A DNA stretch of 22,500 bases from Chrysomallon squamiferum (lineage: Eukaryota > Mollusca > Gastropoda > Neomphalida > Peltospiridae), in NCBI GenBank assembly GCA_012295275.1, contig CM022670.1, positions 11,889,583 to 11,912,082 of the forward strand, in the 5' to 3' direction. This document shows, piece by piece, positions 1 to 22,500 of this stretch; position 1 is the stretch's first letter, and each line of letters opens with the position of its first letter. The notes under the pieces are model-generated. The model did not search any database. It saw only the letters and a program-made list of their open reading frames with translations, and was not told the origin of the DNA. A program made the position numbers and the translations under genes.

Positions 1-34
1 ATTTATGTTGCATATTGTAATTTTATTAGCAGAA

Positions 35-56
35 ATATATATATATATATATATAT
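35..56. repeat. (AT)n microsatellite
   Basis: Eleven uninterrupted AT units. Confidence 0.9.
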
Positions 57-510
57 GAGTTACTTCTTAGTAGTGGTAGTTGTAGTAGCTAAACTAATAG
101 TAACTGTAGAATTATTACATTAGTAAGAGTGGTTTTGTCATTGGTGTTGTTTTAGTATTTTTAATATAAAGACAAATAGTAGCAGTAATAATAGAAATAA
201 TAGAAATTGTTTTTGCTGTTGGTGTTTTAACTGTTGTAAAACTTGTCACAACAGTTGTAGTTACATCGTTTTATTTGTTGCCTAAATTTGATTATTGAAA
301 ATAAGATCTTTTACATGTCGAATTTATAAAAAGGGAGATAACTGCGTAATGATTAAAAGCTGCAAAATTTCTGAGGAATGAATGAATGAAAAAATTACAC
401 ACACACACACATACACAAACAGAGAGAGAGAAAACAAAAAAACCCTGAACAATTCATTTTAACAAAACCGTTTTTCATTAATTCTACCAAATCTTTTTAT
501 TTTATCCTAT

Positions 511-527
511 TATTGTTGTTGTTGTTG

Positions 528-559
<32 letters not shown>

Positions 560-565
560 TATTAT
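511..565. repeat. (GTT)n-(ATT)n trinucleotide repeat
   Basis: TTG/GTT units pass without a break into ATT units, a compound T-rich trinucleotide microsatellite. Confidence 0.85.
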
Positions 566-1138
566 TTCTTTATATTTCTTGTCCAGTAATATCTTACAAA
601 ACTTTAATTATTGAATTACTACGCATCTCAGGAAATCTCAGTGAATATTACAGACATCCAAAATTCAATAATTACCAGTTTATTAATGAACAAATTCAAT
701 TAATTAATAAATGGGAAAATCGTCTGTTCGTTTTCTGATCCCATAGACATGTCTCGCCTTCTGGTTTATAAAGATTTAGAAAAACGTGATGAGATAAGAA
801 TATTGAATTTATACGTGACTATGTCTCAGTATTGGAATTAGTTTTATACTGACGTCTGTTGTAACTCTTCTTAGGAAGAATCGAGAAGGGCGTGCTTTTC
901 TGAAATGGGTGGGGATTAAAACAGATACATATTGATGGACGTTTTTCTGGAATATTCGAATGTAACAGAAGTGGCCGATTTTGATTAAGTTTTTCTTCAT
1001 TAAGGATAACGAAAATCGAATTTTAATCTTTGCGGTATTTGTAATTGATTGTAAAAATAATTTATATGTTATCATACAGATCGACATATGCACCATCACA
1101 CAGTTCACAAAAATATTAATAAAATATAAAATAAAAAC

Positions 1139-1227
1139 AACGATAATAAAATAATAACAACAACAACAAAAATAACAACAATAAAAATAATAATAATAAG
1201 AAGAAGAAGAAGAAGAAGAAGAAGAAA
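1139..1227. repeat. AAC/AAT/AAG compound trinucleotide repeat
   Basis: Imperfect AAC and AAT units followed by ten near-perfect AAG units (about 1198-1227). Confidence 0.85.
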
Positions 1228-2249
1228 AATTCCTATAAAAAATTAAAATTAAAGTTCAATGGAAAACAAAATAGAATAACTTCATGTAAACGAAGTAAAA
1301 ACATCATAAAATAATAGAAGCAGTTTAGGTGACCAGGTAATTTTATAAAATCCTCTTTTTAAAATAACACACATACACATATAAGGACGAAGATACAGAT
1401 AGATATAAAGAGAAGGAGAGAGACAGAGAAACAGGCAGGGAGAGAAATGTTTTAGGTATATGACTAAAAGCACAATCATTTATAACCACGTCATTCTGGT
1501 TACCATGGTAATAACAGACATTCCTAGAGGATTTTCCCCTTTCCTTTTTTTTTTTCTTCTTTTAAATAAATTCTCGCTCGATTTGCCTCTTTTTCTGTTT
1601 CTATTTTTTCTTCTTCTTTTCTTTTTTTCGTTACTCATATATTTGAATTTTATTCAGACAACGTAATACAGTTTATGTTCATTACAATAATAATACAACA
1701 TTCGTTATCAAAATGACGATGTTGCATTTAAGCGAGTTCTGAAAATCAGGTCATACAGAAGTGGGTGTACTGATGCAAAGCAAGGAAAGATAACCTAGAA
1801 AGGAAATAATAACGTGAACGAGTGTGTGTCACATAAATAGCTGGAACGTGCTGTGTTACAGTGATTGTAAAACATCCAACATATACATACGCACATTCAT
1901 ACCCCAAACCCATAATCACTGACCACATATACATACAGACATACATACGTACACTACATGCATAATACATACAGACACACACAAATAAATACGTACATAC
2001 ATGTACATTATACACATTTGTAGTTTTTTATATAGCATATTTGTATGTGTGTATACCTGATACATTTACAAAGAAACAAATAAAAAATATATTTACAAAT
2101 AAACTTATCAGACGTTACAGCTATGTCGCCGTCGTTGTTGTCGGAGTAATAACACCGACGATGTTGTGGTTAGATATCATTTACAATCTGCATTCATATT
2201 CTGCAGGACAAAGTATATGTATATGTTTGTGATACTGGATAGACTGATA

Positions 2250-2335
2250 ACAGACAGATAGACAGTTAGACAGACAGATAGATAGAGATATACTGATAGA
2301 GGGATGAATGGATAGATAGATGGATGGATAGATAG
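2250..2335. repeat. GACA/GATA/GGAT tetranucleotide-rich repeat
   Basis: Degenerate runs of ACAGATAG, GATAGATA and GATGGATA-type units; an old, interrupted tetranucleotide microsatellite. Confidence 0.7.
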
Positions 2336-2560
2336 TCAGAGAAGAACAGAAATGTTGAAAAAATTTCAAAATTCATTTTATAATTTTATAATTAATGACT
2401 GTGACTTAAAATAAATAAGTAAGTAAGTAAATAAAACACTATTGTAAGAGTGGTCCTTCCAGATGGATCTTAATTTTTGATCTCGGTACAATAATAAAGT
2501 TCAAATTATTTAAGCTTAAAAGTATTAAAGCAATGTTAGATAAAGACGAAAACAGACACG

Positions 2561-2620
2561 GACACACACACATACACACAAATACACACACATATATACA
2601 CAGACACACACACACACGCG

Positions 2621-2663
<43 letters not shown>

Positions 2664-2692
2664 CCACCCACACACACATATCCACACCACCC
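2561..2692. repeat. (CA)n microsatellite
   Basis: CA-rich for about 130 bp, with an uninterrupted AC/CA core at about 2622-2660. Confidence 0.92.
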
Positions 2693-3205
2693 AAACGAGC
2701 CAAATAAATCATTCCCAACAAAGTACACGAGAAGCGGTTGACCTCTCGTCACGTGAACAAAAAGGTCATCATAACGGGGCTTTTACCTTGCGGTTCATGG
2801 CAATTCGTCCAAATTATTCCGAACACCGCAGTCGAGGGAAAACACCTATCATGACCAATGGCCTAGTCTAATTCTCGTATTAACAGAAAGGTGGATTTTG
2901 GGTGGGTGTGTTCCGCCAGACGGGAATGAAGCGTTTGTGGTGGGATTAGGAGTGTTGTTCTAGAAAAAAAGGTTCGTTAGGTCCGGCAGAAGAGATTTAA
3001 ACAGAGATTTTGTGGATTTGGGTTTTTCAATTTTTGCACAAATTTATTCATTGCAAATTTAATCTTCTCAGAATATATATATATATTTTTTATTTTTTAT
3101 TTTCGTTCAAAGGAAAACGGCATTGACCGATCCGTGAAATTTCAAGACAAAATTTGCTGTGATCTGTATTACTCAGATATTTTATAAAGCTAGAGAAAAG
3201 TAACA

Positions 3206-3262
3206 AAAAGAGAAAAAAAAAAAACGAAAAAAAAAAAAAAAAAAACGCTAAAAAGAAAAGAA
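3206..3262. repeat. A-rich tract
   Basis: Long A runs broken only by single C or G bases, about 0.2 kb upstream of the first coding exon. Confidence 0.8.
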
Positions 3263-3383
3263 GAAGAACGTTAAGGTGAATTGAATGCAGGAGGAGGTGA
3301 TCTCTGTATGACGTTCACTCTGGCTTTTGTTTTATTTAAAAACGTAACATGGTGGTGACCAGCTACGAAGTTAATACGGGTGA

Positions 3384-3470
3384 ATTCTGTACATATCAGC
3401 ACTTTTTCTCTGTCGACCAGTAAAATATCGTTATCGAGGACTCAGCGAAAACTTCGCCGTGTTTATCGTG
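3384..3470 (+). other. Probable 5' UTR of the TINAG-like gene
   Basis: The 87 bases before the ATG are open in frame but lack an upstream in-frame ATG, and a TGA at 3381-3383 closes the frame. A pyrimidine-rich stretch ending in CGACCAG at 3420 could be a 3' splice site, which would make 3421-3470 the visible part of a UTR exon whose first exon lies further left. The transcription start cannot be fixed from sequence alone. Confidence 0.45.
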
Positions 3471-22144
<18,674 letters not shown>

Positions 22145-22245
22145 GTAGGCGAACTTGCATTTGAATTATCGTATCATAATGTTGTTGCTGTTGTATTTTT
22201 TTGTTTGTTTTAAAAATAAATATAAAGATGATATGTTAACAACTA

Positions 22246-22289
<44 letters not shown>

Positions 22290-22500
22290 TAAATAGATAA
22301 ATAAATAAATAAAAAAAAATTTAAAGAACGTAACCGAATGTCAAAATAAACAAATAAAAAAAAAAAAAGTATTTATCTTTCTAATTAGCTCTCTTAATTT
22401 GAAATAAACAAGAGAAAGTTAGCTGCTACAGTGATTACTGAAAAGACAAAACTGTTTAACTTCATAATTCACAAATTATCGAAAAGATCTGTGATCATTT
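22145..22500 (+). other. Start of intron 4, incomplete
   Basis: It begins with GTAGGC and runs off the window. It contains an (AAT)n array, AAAT repeats and an A run; no further exon is seen before the edge. Confidence 0.8.
22232..22316. repeat. (AAT)n and (AAAT)n repeat
   Basis: About 16 AAT units (22240-22287), then AAAT/GATA units and an A run, in intron 4. Confidence 0.9.

Larger units (their letters stand above)
1..3380. other. Upstream region with simple repeats, no gene recognised
   Basis: AT-rich sequence with (AT)n at 35-56, GTT/ATT repeats at 511-565, AAC/AAT/AAG repeats at about 1139-1227, pyrimidine-rich sequence at 1535-1630, TACA-rich sequence at about 1880-2010, GATA/GACA-type repeats at about 2250-2335 and a CA array at 2561-2692. 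All open frames are short and their residues reflect repeat composition. The stretch 2700-3060 is less repetitive and could hold promoter elements or an upstream untranslated exon, but nothing specific is identifiable. Confidence 0.6.

Noticed and set aside
3183-3188. TATAAA as TATA box of the gene
   Set aside because: It is a common hexamer in AT-rich DNA, followed by A-rich tracts, and nothing else supports a start site here.
3459-3470. Upstream GTG as a translation start giving four extra residues
   Set aside because: Nuclear animal genes start at ATG; the ATG at 3471 has a good context and is followed directly by a signal peptide.

Overview
The window is eukaryotic, animal, AT-rich DNA carrying the 5' half of one multi-exon gene on the + strand. 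The evidence is consensus GT-AG introns, one of them about 14.8 kb, a very high load of dinucleotide and trinucleotide microsatellites, and no bacterial-style packed reading frames. The protein and a few diverged dispersed-repeat fragments fit an invertebrate, most likely a mollusc or another lophotrochozoan. The species cannot be named from the sequence.

The gene is a tubulointerstitial nephritis antigen-like protein (TINAG/TINAGL1 family; Drosophila counterpart Swim/CG3074). Four coding exons are placed: 3471-3804, 18602-18668, 21350-21460 and 21912-22144. They join in frame with intron phases 1, 2, 2 and 1 and give 248 complete residues. In order these are a signal peptide, a cysteine-rich somatomedin-B-like domain, a Thr/Pro-rich linker, a small von Willebrand C-like cysteine module split over exons 2 and 3, and the start of a papain-like (peptidase C1) domain. 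At the active-site loop the nucleophilic cysteine is replaced by serine (Q-G-N-C-G-A-S-W), as in the rest of this catalytically dead family. The remaining part of the peptidase-like domain lies beyond the right edge.

Layout: 1-3380 is upstream sequence with simple repeats and no recognised gene. 3384-3470 is probable 5' UTR, with an in-frame stop at 3381-3383. 3471-3804 is a GC-rich first coding exon. 3805-18601 is the giant first intron, with a 19-bp minisatellite (4221-5234), long (GA)n, (CT)n, (GT)n and (AT)n arrays, homopolymer tracts and a few weak mobile-element-like fragments. 18602-18668 is the 67-nt exon 2. 18669-21349 is intron 2, rich in trinucleotide, GT and CT arrays. 21350-21460 is exon 3, 21461-21911 is a short intron 3 ending in a 26-nt T run, 21912-22144 is exon 4, and the rest is the start of intron 4.

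No second gene, RNA gene, CRISPR array or intact transposon could be supported. The points most worth checking are the inactive active site, the higher-order structure of the 19-bp minisatellite, and the alternating GA/CT arrays upstream of the small exon 2, which could pair in the pre-mRNA.
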